NCBI GenBank assembly: GCA_016785015.1
Contig: JADHTJ010000002.1
Location: 36,913 to 100,912, forward strand
DNA length: 64,000 bases
Reading direction: 5' to 3'
From: Anaerolineales bacterium
Lineage (GTDB): Bacteria; Chloroflexota; Anaerolineae; Anaerolineales; UBA11858
Part shown: positions 7,735 through 15,486 of the stretch, one piece after another
Layout of the letters: each line of letters opens with the position of its first letter
Position numbering within the stretch: position 1 is the stretch's first letter
Made by a program: the position numbers and the translations under genes
Notes under the pieces: generated by a model
What the model was told of the DNA's origin: nothing
Database searches by the model: none
What the model saw: only the letters and a program-made list of their open reading frames with translations

Positions 7735-9230
7735 TCATCTCGCATAGCAACGACTTCGAATAAGGTGTGCTCCCCTTGCTTTCCCTTGATTGGAAGCGTG
7801 ATTTGTTTTCCAACAGTCACGTATTCATTGACAAATTGGTGGGTATCATTTGAAATCAAGAAGGTAGTACCAGCGACTTTATTTGCCCCCTCAATTCGGC
7901 TGGCGAAATTGACTGCATCGCCAACGACAGAAGAATGTTTATCGTTTGGTGGACCTAGTTCGCCAACGACAACATTTCCACAGTGAAGTCCAATCCGGAT
8001 TTCTAACTTATTCTTATAGATGGGCTGGAAATATTCGGCAAGATTTTCGATCTCATCAATAATTTCTAATGCGCTTTTTATCGCTTGCATCGAAGATTGC
8101 CTAGGATCATGATTGTCGAAAAGAGCCAACAAACCATCTCCGAGGTAATTGTCTATCGTGCCCCCAAATTTTTCGATCACTCGCCCCATTCTTTGATAAT
8201 ATCGATTCAGGGCGTGGACAACATCATAGGTTGGCAATGACTCAGCAAAGGGAGTAAAGTTCACCAAATCCACAAAAAGGATGGCCATAGTTTTTTCTTC
8301 TCCGACCATGCCAGGTTTCGAGCCGGGTTTCAATTGGCTGGTCAATTCGATGTCATCATCGTCCAGGACAAGCCGACGCAACTCGACTTTTCCAGTGACG
8401 CGCGTTTGGCATGCCTAACGAATATCATCAGAAAAGTGCAGCTTCTCAGCCATTGCTTTTTCTCGATTGTTGCGCGGCGAGCAATGCTCTAACCCACCCA
8501 ATACCAATACCCGACAGGTTGAGTAGCGCGCGTTTCCTCCACATACATGCGTATGCGGGATTCCAGCCTGCAATGAGGTGTAAAGAATACTTGATTTCGG
8601 CGAAGTTTTTACCAAGAGGTCGTCCGGATGATAATGAATCCCGATCCTGATATCTGTTGGTGGTTTCTTTTGATCTTGTGCTTTGGTTGATATGCGGCGG
8701 AACTTGTATTGTTTGTTCTTGCGGATGGATGCAGTCCAAACGGTAAATCCACAAGAAAATCCAATGATTGTGACTACGATGAGCGTTCTGCCAATTTCCT
8801 CGGGTGTGAACTCAATAAATGTTGTTAATGCAATCAGGCCAACAACTCCTGTACAAATGACAAGCACAACAAGTATGCGAGCAGACCAACGATGTATCGC
8901 TATCAGCGTTGCCGAAGCAGTTGTTTTGAGGTTCAGAAACCACCCAAGGATTCCCTGAAAAACCACTAGAATAAATACGAGAAAGGCAATTATTCGATGC
9001 GGGTTGAACACATCAAGTAGACCTACATCCCCGTTTGTATCGGCATAAAAGCGAGAGATCGCTCCAGATGCGACTGCGATCGTCGATCCTACAATAATAA
9101 TTGCTAATGTACCAATGAAATAATGCCAGGCGAATAATCTACGCTGACCAAATTTGGTGAGGAAAGCGACTAAGATTAATAATCCAGCTAATGCGCTGAC
9201 AAATGGGTGTATGAATAAGTATGTAGGCAT
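7731..9230 (-). pseudogene. Membrane/[2Fe-2S]/class III adenylate cyclase, broken by an amber codon
   Basis: One continuous frame encodes a three-part protein of about 499 residues, interrupted by TAG at 8415-8417. Residues 1-170 hold about five membrane helices with several histidines (IHPF, AWHY, NPHR, AIHRW) that could bind haem. Residues about 210-285 form an adrenodoxin-type [2Fe-2S] domain: CGGNARYSTC comes before the stop and ACQT just after it. Homologues normally read RLACQT, so the amber replaces a leucine codon. The second cluster cysteine is tyrosine (TAC, 8523-8525). The rest is a class III cyclase with the metal aspartates (FVDLVNFT, LGDG) and NFASR. The position usually held by the purine-reading lysine is Asn (DNYLGD). 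The end abuts an inverted-repeat element that supplies the TAG stop. It is probably inactive, although the downstream half (from about 8381) could be made alone. Confidence 0.85.
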
Positions 9231-9263
9231 ATTTCGCTCAAAAGCTTACGACATAATCGAATT

Positions 9264-11744
9264 TTATGGAGTCAGTGCTGCTGATAATATGGCTGCTCCA
9301 ATTTCATTTGCAGTTGACAGATTTTCTTCTTCAAGAATAATTATCAGCGCGAAAGGAGTGTTTTCCCATTCCGGCGTAGTGCCGCCGATGTACCAGGTCA
9401 AGGCTTCTTCGTTGGGAGTTAGAGTCAAGTGCCAGGTGGGGGCGCTGGCATCTTCATAGATGGCAGCGATCCCTCGCGCATCATTAGCGTTAATGCGTTC
9501 CACGGGTTCTCCCAAGGGAGGCAGTAGTACCCATTGCTCAAGGGGGTTTTGGTACGCCTGGGCAATGCGCAGGGCAGGCTGGATTCCACCATTACTTATC
9601 GCTGCAGCAAGCTGTGCCATTGTCATGGGGCTGGTCGCTTCGAGTTCGCCTGTGGCTCCGCTCAGAGCGAGAAGCTCACTCCCAGGTAGGCGCAGGGGTG
9701 CAGGTTCTAGCCAGGGGACAGTTTCTCCGTTAGGGAATAGGCTCCCCAACAAATCTCCAATTGGATAGCGCCCCTGGATGGCGCGGTTGAGCAAGGGGGC
9801 GCTATCATCCTGGATCAGTTCGTCCCAGGTTTCATCCAACAGGTTAGGGTCATAAGTTGGGTGGGATGCCATCGCTAGTATCTCGCCATTTTTGGCATTT
9901 AGCAGAACTATCGCGCCAGTGTGGTCACCGAGTAGATCGTCGGCAATTCTTTGCAGTTCCAAGTTGATAGTCAGGCGCACATCCAGGCCGGGGGGTGACT
10001 GGCCATAAAGTAAGTGATGCCACCAAATGGTCATAGCGCCCTGACCCTGAAGACCACGCAGATAGTCGTCAAGGCTGGCTTCGAGCCCCGCTTGCCCATA
10101 GATCGGATGGTTGTAGCCTAGCACTGGACCAAGGCTGGGAGCCAGGGTTGTACGAATGAAATCTCCACTTTGACCTGTGGTTTCGACCAGGGGGGTATTG
10201 TGGCGGTCGAGCAGCGCGCCGCGCGGCACGGAGAGATCGGCGATGGCGCGACGGGGGTTGTCGGTGCGGGTGAGCAGGTCAGGACCGCGCTGAACGGACC
10301 ACCAGCCGTTTACGAAAGCCGCGGCAGTTAGGCTTGTAAGCAAGATTGCTGTGAGATGAAATAATTGGTGTGAAGAAAACCGTTGAACGTTGGACTGCTT
10401 GCCCTGAGCTTGTCGAAAGGTTGAACGTTGAACGTTCGGATTAGAACTGATATGGAGCAAGAGAAGAATTGCAATAAACGAGATGAGTAGTGATGATCCC
10501 CCATACGAGACGAAGGGCAGCGTCACACCGGTGAGGGGCAGCAAGCGTAGATTTCCGCCGATGATCAGAATGCTTTGGGCGACCAGGTAGGCGGTCAGGC
10601 CCCCGGCCAGATATCGTGAGAAGGCATCTCGCGCGCGCAGGGCGGTGCGCATACCCCGGTGAAGCAGCAGTCCTAGCAGCGCCAGCAATCCCAAAGCCCC
10701 AACCAGACCGGTCTCTTCGACCATGGCCGTGAAGACAAAGTCGGAGTGGGCTACAGGGACGACATTGGGGTTGCCCATCCCTGCCCCCCGGCCGAAAATG
10801 CCCCCATTAGCCACAGCGATTAGGGATTGCACGATTTGGTACGAGCGCCCGCTAGGGTCGAGCCAGGGATTGAACCAGGCGTCGACGCGCAGCCGCACCA
10901 CATCGAAGAGGGCGTATCCCGCCACTCCGGCCAGTCCCAAACCAAGCGCGCTGAACAAAGGGATCATGCGCCAGCCCAGAGCGAGGTAGATCATCGCTGA
11001 ATAGATGAAGATGAACAGCGATGCGGTACCTAAGTCGCGCTGCACGAGCAGAAGTAAAAGGGCGACGCCTGTCATAACCAATGTAGGGATGAGTATGCGA
11101 AGTTGGGGTAGGTCAAGCCGGGAGCCAAGAGCGGAATACGAAGAGCGGAGAGAGTGAGGTATCTTATCGTCAGGGCGTTTTACGAATGTATGACCCCAGT
11201 CGGCGAAGAAAGCCGCCAAGTATACGATCAGTAATAATTTGAGCGGCTCGGATGGTTGCAGATAGACGCCGCAGCAACCCAGCCACAGGCGCGGACCAAA
11301 TCCCATGGGGTTGGTTCCGAAGATTAGCGTCAGTGCGGTGAGTAGCAGACCGCTGGTCAGCCAAAGGTATTTATAGCGGCGTAGGATACTCAGAGGTGAG
11401 GCCAGGCGCATGCCAGCAACAAGCACAGCCAAGGCGACGGCCAGCCAAATTGTTTGCCGAATGCCAAAGCGCGTTGTCAAACGCCAGATGGTCAGCAGTC
11501 CCCAACCGGTCAGCAGTCCGATGAGTGGCAGCAGATAAGGATCACGTTGGGCCAATCGGCGTGAGCTTTCGTTGTGAGCAATGGCGAAACCACCCAACCA
11601 AACCAGGTATCCCAACCAATGGCTCCAACGATAATCGACATCCCAGGAGCGCGCCACCACAGCGGGGGAAATGGTTAATGCCAGGGAATAGAATCCCAAG
11701 AATATGGCTGCCAACACAAAGAGAGTCCGTTGCGTTCTGTTCAT
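9264..11744 (-). CDS. SEDS (FtsW/RodA-like) protein fused to a degenerate penicillin-binding domain
   Basis: An 826-residue cell-wall protein. Residues 1-430 are a SEDS glycosyltransferase with about ten helices and the family motifs QPSEPLKL, GRGAGMGNP and the HSDFVFTAMVEETG loop carrying the conserved aspartate. Residues about 455-826 resemble a class B PBP: one helix, the VPRGALLDRHNTPL start motif, the GQAGLEASLDDYL segment and LLNAKNGEILAMASHP. The catalytic SxxK is absent: the site after LLNRAIQGRYP reads IGDLLGS. No KTG motif is visible. The transpeptidase half is probably inactive, with the SEDS half polymerising glycan. A repeat-derived segment of about 20 residues (435-455) lies between the two halves. 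SEDS-PBP pairs are normally separate proteins. The start ATG 11744 follows a TAAAAT box. Confidence 0.88.
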   Translation of the reverse strand: MNRTQRTLFVLAAIFLGFYSLALTISPAVVARSWDVDYRWSHWLGYLVWLGGFAIAHNESSRRLAQRDPYLLPLIGLLTGWGLLTIWRLTTRFGIRQTIWLAVALAVLVAGMRLASPLSILRRYKYLWLTSGLLLTALTLIFGTNPMGFGPRLWLGCCGVYLQPSEPLKLLLIVYLAAFFADWGHTFVKRPDDKIPHSLRSSYSALGSRLDLPQLRILIPTLVMTGVALLLLLVQRDLGTASLFIFIYSAMIYLALGWRMIPLFSALGLGLAGVAGYALFDVVRLRVDAWFNPWLDPSGRSYQIVQSLIAVANGGIFGRGAGMGNPNVVPVAHSDFVFTAMVEETGLVGALGLLALLGLLLHRGMRTALRARDAFSRYLAGGLTAYLVAQSILIIGGNLRLLPLTGVTLPFVSYGGSSLLISFIAILLLLHISSNPNVQRSTFRQAQGKQSNVQRFSSHQLFHLTAILLTSLTAAAFVNGWWSVQRGPDLLTRTDNPRRAIADLSVPRGALLDRHNTPLVETTGQSGDFIRTTLAPSLGPVLGYNHPIYGQAGLEASLDDYLRGLQGQGAMTIWWHHLLYGQSPPGLDVRLTINLELQRIADDLLGDHTGAIVLLNAKNGEILAMASHPTYDPNLLDETWDELIQDDSAPLLNRAIQGRYPIGDLLGSLFPNGETVPWLEPAPLRLPGSELLALSGATGELEATSPMTMAQLAAAISNGGIQPALRIAQAYQNPLEQWVLLPPLGEPVERINANDARGIAAIYEDASAPTWHLTLTPNEEALTWYIGGTTPEWENTPFALIIILEEENLSTANEIGAAILSAALTP
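10381..10438. repeat. Repeat-like segment inside the SEDS-PBP gene
   Basis: Direct copies of GTTGAACGTT flank GCCCTGAGCTTGTCGAAAGG (10401-10420). The latter matches intergenic GCCCTGAGCATGTCGAAGGG at 57732-57751. It is read in frame as about 20 extra residues (NVQRSTFRQAQGKQ) between the SEDS and PBP halves. Confidence 0.65.
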
Positions 11745-11797
11745 GGTAGCTCTATTTTATCGGACAAACTGAAAAGCGTGAAATGATTCCCCTTTTT

Positions 11798-11880
11798 ATC
11801 ACGAATAATAACGAATAGGACGAATGACACGAATTTTAATAAAGGGAATTCGTGTCATTGGTGTCATTCGTGTTTTGATC
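11798..11880. repeat. Dispersed palindrome, CACGAATGACACGAA family
   Basis: Arms ATCACGAAT...GACACGAATT and AATTCGTGTC...ATTCGTGTTTTGAT pair across a short loop. It lies between the SEDS-PBP start and the fumarase stop. The same word family occurs at 62788-62981. Confidence 0.65.
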
Positions 11881-11941
11881 AATTAAGAAACGAAAACCTT
11901 TAGAGTTAGAAAAAAACCAAAAGGCTTCCATCAAAATATCT

Positions 11942-12009
11942 TAACCGCAAAGATGCCAAGGGCGCAAAGGGAAATTTTTTTCTTTGCGTTCTTTGCGTCT
12001 TCGCGGTAA
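11942..12009. repeat. Dispersed palindrome, CCGCAAAGACGC family
   Basis: AACCGCAAAGATGCC...GCGCAAAGG pairs with CTTTGCGTTCTTTGCG...CGCGGT. Close relatives are at 44499-44582 and 45184-45262. It may act as a terminator for the minus-strand fumarase gene. Confidence 0.65.
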
Positions 12010-12015
12010 AGATAA

Positions 12016-12894
12016 TTACGAATAAGTTACTTCCCCGTCCTGCACAACCATCTTACGGCGGCGGTACGCCCAGCACATATAAGAGACGGAAACAAAGTAG
12101 CTGGCCGGCAGTCGGTGCAAGCCCTTAATCTTGGTACCTAGCACGGTGGTCTTTCCGCCAAATCCCATGGGACCAATATCCAACTGATTGGCTTCTTCAG
12201 TGATGCGTTCTTCAAGCGCGGCAAGTTCAGGGTCATCGTTTTTGTCGTCCAGTTGACGGAAGAGTGTTTCCTTCGATGCCAGGAAAGAAGATCCACGATC
12301 CCCACCGATGGAGACACCCAAAGCTCCCGGGGCACAGCCTTTACCCTGGGCATCGTTGACCGCGTCCAGCACAACCTTGCGCACCCCTTCCAGGTCGCGC
12401 CCAGCGCCCAAACGATTGTCCGGCAGTTTGTACTGCGCGCCGACGTTCTCACAACCACCCCCCTTGAGCATCAATTCAATAGTCAGGGGTTGATCTTCAT
12501 CGACCTCTTCAAAATGGATTGTGGGATAGTGCTCGTCACCGGTATTGTCACCGGTATTTTTCCCGCTGATGGTGTTTACAGAGTTGGGTCGCAGATACGA
12601 CTTTTGGGTGGCACCCACTACCCCGGCCTGGATCTGTTTCCTAAGTTTACGCGTGCTCCACCCTTCGGGATAGTGCACATAGAAGATCGGTGTACCTGTG
12701 TCCTGGCAAATAGGGGTAGAGTTCTCCCGTGCCATGTCTACGTTTTTGAGAATCGTATCCATAGCCCCTTCGGCTGCAGAACCGGGTTCTTCTTCCTCTT
12801 TAGCAGCGCGCAATCGTTTCTCAATGTCTGGGGGTAAGTTGGTTGAAGTGAATCGGACCAGTTCAAGGATTTCTTTGGTCAAGTCGGGTTGCAT
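12016..12894 (-). CDS. Class I fumarate hydratase, alpha subunit
   Basis: Alpha subunit of the two-subunit [4Fe-4S] fumarase/tartrate dehydratase family (FumA-type N-terminal half), which converts fumarate and malate in the TCA cycle. The three cluster cysteines lie in CQDTGTP, GGGCENVGAQ and GKGCAPGALG, and GVSIGGDRG follows. At 292 residues it matches a stand-alone alpha subunit. No beta subunit is adjacent: the upstream neighbours are an oxidoreductase and the SDR remnant. The beta gene must be elsewhere or lost. GGAGGT lies five bases before the ATG at 12894. A tartrate-type substrate cannot be excluded. Confidence 0.9.
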   Translation of the reverse strand: MQPDLTKEILELVRFTSTNLPPDIEKRLRAAKEEEEPGSAAEGAMDTILKNVDMARENSTPICQDTGTPIFYVHYPEGWSTRKLRKQIQAGVVGATQKSYLRPNSVNTISGKNTGDNTGDEHYPTIHFEEVDEDQPLTIELMLKGGGCENVGAQYKLPDNRLGAGRDLEGVRKVVLDAVNDAQGKGCAPGALGVSIGGDRGSSFLASKETLFRQLDDKNDDPELAALEERITEEANQLDIGPMGFGGKTTVLGTKIKGLHRLPASYFVSVSYMCWAYRRRKMVVQDGEVTYS

Positions 12895-12909
12895 TTGGAC
12901 CTCCGGAAT

Positions 12910-12980
12910 TCAGTGTTCAGTGGACTGTGTGCAGTGAACAGTCTTCTTCTATACACTGGTTACAGTTCGCTATTTACAGT
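12910..12980. repeat. CAGTGTTCAGTG-type low-complexity repeat
   Basis: Several degenerate copies of CAGTG/TTCAGTG and inverted CACTG words lie between the fumarase gene and the SDR remnant. It has the look of a dispersed intergenic repeat and may mark the deletion point of the SDR gene. Confidence 0.4.
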
Positions 12981-13035
12981 TATATCTTACCCTAAATTTG
13001 TGTCCGAAACGAGAGCCATAATATACTTTTAATGA

Positions 13036-13140
13036 TTATCTTCGCTCGAATACGTTTCCACCTTCGGCGACGTACGCCTTAGGGCCCAAGCCTCTTGAAC
13101 CGCCAGTGAGTAGAACAACTTTGCCCCGGATCTTATTCAT
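13036..13140 (-). pseudogene. Short-chain dehydrogenase remnant
   Basis: A 34-codon frame starts with ATG 13140, overlapping the TGA of the upstream oxidoreductase (ATGA). It begins MNKIRGKVVLLTGGSRGLGP, the first strand and glycine-rich NAD(P)-binding loop of a classical SDR, then runs into KAYVAEGGNVFERR and stops. The remaining two hundred or so residues of an SDR are missing. The coupled start suggests a former oxidoreductase-SDR operon in which the SDR suffered a large deletion. Confidence 0.7.
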
Positions 13141-14147
13141 TTCTCGCCCACAATCAACACTATTCTACCTTTCACCATGGCCCCTTCGATCAATTCGTGA
13201 GCCCGCGCGGCTTCTTCAAGTTTCATGCGCTGCTCGATGGATGGTTTTATCTTCCCATCTGCTAGCAAACCAAAGAGCGCGGTTAAATCTTCCTTGAACC
13301 ACTGCGGCTGTTTATCACGCAACGCGCCGATAGAATAGAAAGACGCCCCGCGTCCATTTGGGAGCATATTCCACAGAGCGACGCTCATATATTCGATGGG
13401 CACATTGCCGCCCTTGCCCAAGGCCTGATTGTAAAAGCCGTAGGCTACCAGTGTGCCGCCTTTCTTCAACGATTTGAACGAACGCTTGAAGTTCTCGCCG
13501 CCGATGGCATCGAAAGCTGCGTCTACCCCGCCAATGGTTTGCATATCAGCGAGAAAATCTTCGCTATTGTAATCAATTGGAGTTCCACCCAGGCGTTTGA
13601 TCAACTCATGTTTTGCTTTGGAAGCCGTGCCGTACATCTCCAGATTGAGCAACGCCCCTAATTCAAGCAATGCCGTGCCAACCGCCCCGCCAGCACCGTG
13701 AACCAGAATTTTCTGACCGCTTTGCACTTTGACGCACCGATGCAGCATTTGATAGGCAGTGACGTACGAAAGCACCATGCTGACCGCTTCAGCCGGATCT
13801 ACATCATCAGGAACAAAGACGAGTGAATCCGCCGATCGGAGCATGTATTCAGTGTAGGCTCCGAAAACGGTCAGGTCGGCGACCATTTGCCCCACTTCAA
13901 TACCGTTGACGCCTGCGCCCAGCTTGTCAACTACGCCAACCATAGCGTAGCCGGGTGAGAGCGGCGGCGTTTCTTTGAAACCGTAGTAAATCCCTTTTCG
14001 TACCATCGTATCGCTAAAGGTGGCACTGGCAGCCAACACTTTGACGCGTACTTCACCCACGCCAGGTTCGGGCAGGTTGAATTCTTCGATAACTTGTAAA
14101 ACTTCTGGGCCGCCGAATTCGTTTAGTAGCACTTTTTTGTAGCTCAT
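13137..14147 (-). CDS. Zinc-free medium-chain oxidoreductase (quinone reductase-like)
   Basis: NADPH-dependent medium-chain dehydrogenase/reductase, nearest to the quinone oxidoreductase or enoyl reductase branch. Residues 1-125 form the GroES-like domain (LPEPGVGEVRVKVLA), and the Rossmann fold has HGAGGAVGTALLELG at about 150-165. The cysteine and histidine ligands of zinc alcohol dehydrogenases are absent. The length of 336 is typical. It starts 34 bp after the TetR stop and ends with ATGA overlap to an SDR remnant, so the three formed one operon. A role in detoxifying electrophiles or quinones under TetR control is inferred. Confidence 0.85.
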   Translation of the reverse strand: MSYKKVLLNEFGGPEVLQVIEEFNLPEPGVGEVRVKVLAASATFSDTMVRKGIYYGFKETPPLSPGYAMVGVVDKLGAGVNGIEVGQMVADLTVFGAYTEYMLRSADSLVFVPDDVDPAEAVSMVLSYVTAYQMLHRCVKVQSGQKILVHGAGGAVGTALLELGALLNLEMYGTASKAKHELIKRLGGTPIDYNSEDFLADMQTIGGVDAAFDAIGGENFKRSFKSLKKGGTLVAYGFYNQALGKGGNVPIEYMSVALWNMLPNGRGASFYSIGALRDKQPQWFKEDLTALFGLLADGKIKPSIEQRMKLEEAARAHELIEGAMVKGRIVLIVGEK

Positions 14148-14181
14148 TTTTCCTCACATTTCTCTCTATTCTGAAACCTGA

Positions 14182-14880
14182 TTAATCAGTTAACATTCGC
14201 TCGACCAAGGAGCAAATTTCTTTCTCAAAAAATGACCCAATGTTGACTTCTTCAGGCACATCGCTCAAATGGCCATTGAGTTCCAACGAAACAAGGCCAT
14301 GGATCTTTGCCCAATTTGTCAGGGCAAGCTGGATGACGGAGAGCGGCCCGGTGTAGCCAAGTTTCTCGACCCATGGTTCCAGCATTTTGATAAGTGCCGG
14401 TGAGAGTTCATTCAAAGTAAGCAGACCATCCTGATAGACCGCGTCCAAAACCCTGATCAGCTCGATCAAACTCTGGGCAGCTGCCGGCCCAGTGATTCCC
14501 ACAGGGGCGTGATAATTTGGGATTGGAGTTCCAAAGATCAGGCTGTATTCTGCTCGATGCGTCAAAGCCCAGGCGCGGTAAGCACACGCCGAGGCCATGA
14601 TACGCTTGTCGTGCGATTCTTCTTCAGTCTCTTGTGATGCGGCCAGCGCAGCGGCAAGTGATTTGTAAGCATCCACAATCAGTGCGGTTACCAGATCATC
14701 ACGGCTGTCAAAATAGCGATACAGTGCTGGTGCGGTCATGCCCATTTCTGCGGCAATTCCCCGTAGCGATAGTGCAGCAGCGCCGTTTTTAGAAATTTGC
14801 ATACGGGCAGTTTCTTTTATTTCATCAATTGTTTCAGCGCGCACGCGCTCGCGTCGGGTCGGGGACAAAATATTTTCCAA
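14182..14880 (-). CDS. TetR/AcrR family repressor
   Basis: Residues 10-70 form the TetR DNA-binding domain (LSLRGIAAEMGMTAPALYRYF). The rest is an alpha-helical ligand domain of the type with a WxxH-like TetR C-terminal region. The frame begins with TTG at 14880. TATAAC lies six bases upstream on the minus strand, which fits a leaderless start. AT-rich inverted words (TGTTATACA, TGTAAACA) at 14885-14922 are candidate operators. It probably represses itself and the following oxidoreductase gene. Confidence 0.85.
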   Translation of the reverse strand: MENILSPTRRERVRAETIDEIKETARMQISKNGAAALSLRGIAAEMGMTAPALYRYFDSRDDLVTALIVDAYKSLAAALAASQETEEESHDKRIMASACAYRAWALTHRAEYSLIFGTPIPNYHAPVGITGPAAAQSLIELIRVLDAVYQDGLLTLNELSPALIKMLEPWVEKLGYTGPLSVIQLALTNWAKIHGLVSLELNGHLSDVPEEVNIGSFFEKEICSLVERMLTD

Positions 14881-14997
14881 TTAATTGTTATACATTATAA
14901 AATTAGTTAATAGTGTAAACATTTTAATTTGATAAACAATATCCGTCAAGCATTTGTCCTGAAACTATTCCTCTCGAAATGAACTCCGCGTCCGTGC

Positions 14998-15010
14998 TAG
15001 AATTAGCAAA
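14998..15010 (+). promoter_or_regulatory. Leaderless-type -10 box (TAGAAT-6 nt-ATG)
   Basis: TAGAAT at 14998-15003, six bases, then ATG 15010. No Shine-Dalgarno sequence. Confidence 0.5.
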
Positions 15011-15486
15011 TGAACAACAGTCAAACACCCTACTTCAAGGGTGCCATCTGGTTGGGATTAGTTGTACTGATCCCCATCACTGCCCTGCTTTTTTCTTCGC
15101 TGCGCGCTGAGCCTGAAGCCCCCAGATGGATTGTTATCCTTTTCCTGATGATGTTCTTTAATGCCGGCCTGACACTGGTGTTGCTGGATTCGCTCTTCAA
15201 TGAGGTCCGTGAGGATCTCTGGTTCGCGTATTTCCAGGCATTGGTGTTGCTCTCTATTCCGCTGTTGTTTGCCATCCTGCTGAATTGGGTCGCCTTCGGA
15301 CCGGGTGAGCGCGAGTTCAGCGGGGGAGTTTCAATTCCGTTTCTATCGTTTTCCTTTGAGCGTGCCAATACAATTTTGGGTCGACTTATTTTTGGCATTC
15401 CCGCACTGCTGATGGATGTATTCATTGGTATTGTCATCGCGGCTGTAGTTAAAACTATGTTTGGTAATGGAGAAGAAAAAAAATGA
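15010..15486 (+). CDS. Small four-helix membrane protein
   Basis: Unrecognised 158-residue protein. Four hydrophobic stretches (about residues 12-29, 38-56, 70-92 and 118-148) suggest an inner-membrane protein with short loops. A leaderless-type -10 box precedes ATG 15010. It overlaps the amidohydrolase gene by four bases (ATGA), so the two are translationally coupled and probably act together or are at least co-expressed. Confidence 0.65.
   Translation: MNNSQTPYFKGAIWLGLVVLIPITALLFSSLRAEPEAPRWIVILFLMMFFNAGLTLVLLDSLFNEVREDLWFAYFQALVLLSIPLLFAILLNWVAFGPGEREFSGGVSIPFLSFSFERANTILGRLIFGIPALLMDVFIGIVIAAVVKTMFGNGEEKK

Noticed and set aside
8381-8417. Two separate genes (membrane ferredoxin protein and soluble cyclase)
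   Set aside because: Both parts are in one frame with no ribosome site between them, and the ferredoxin domain is completed only by the residues after the TAG.
12253-12837. Plus-strand 194-codon frame opposite the fumarase gene
   Set aside because: The minus strand encodes a complete fumarase alpha subunit with all cluster cysteines.
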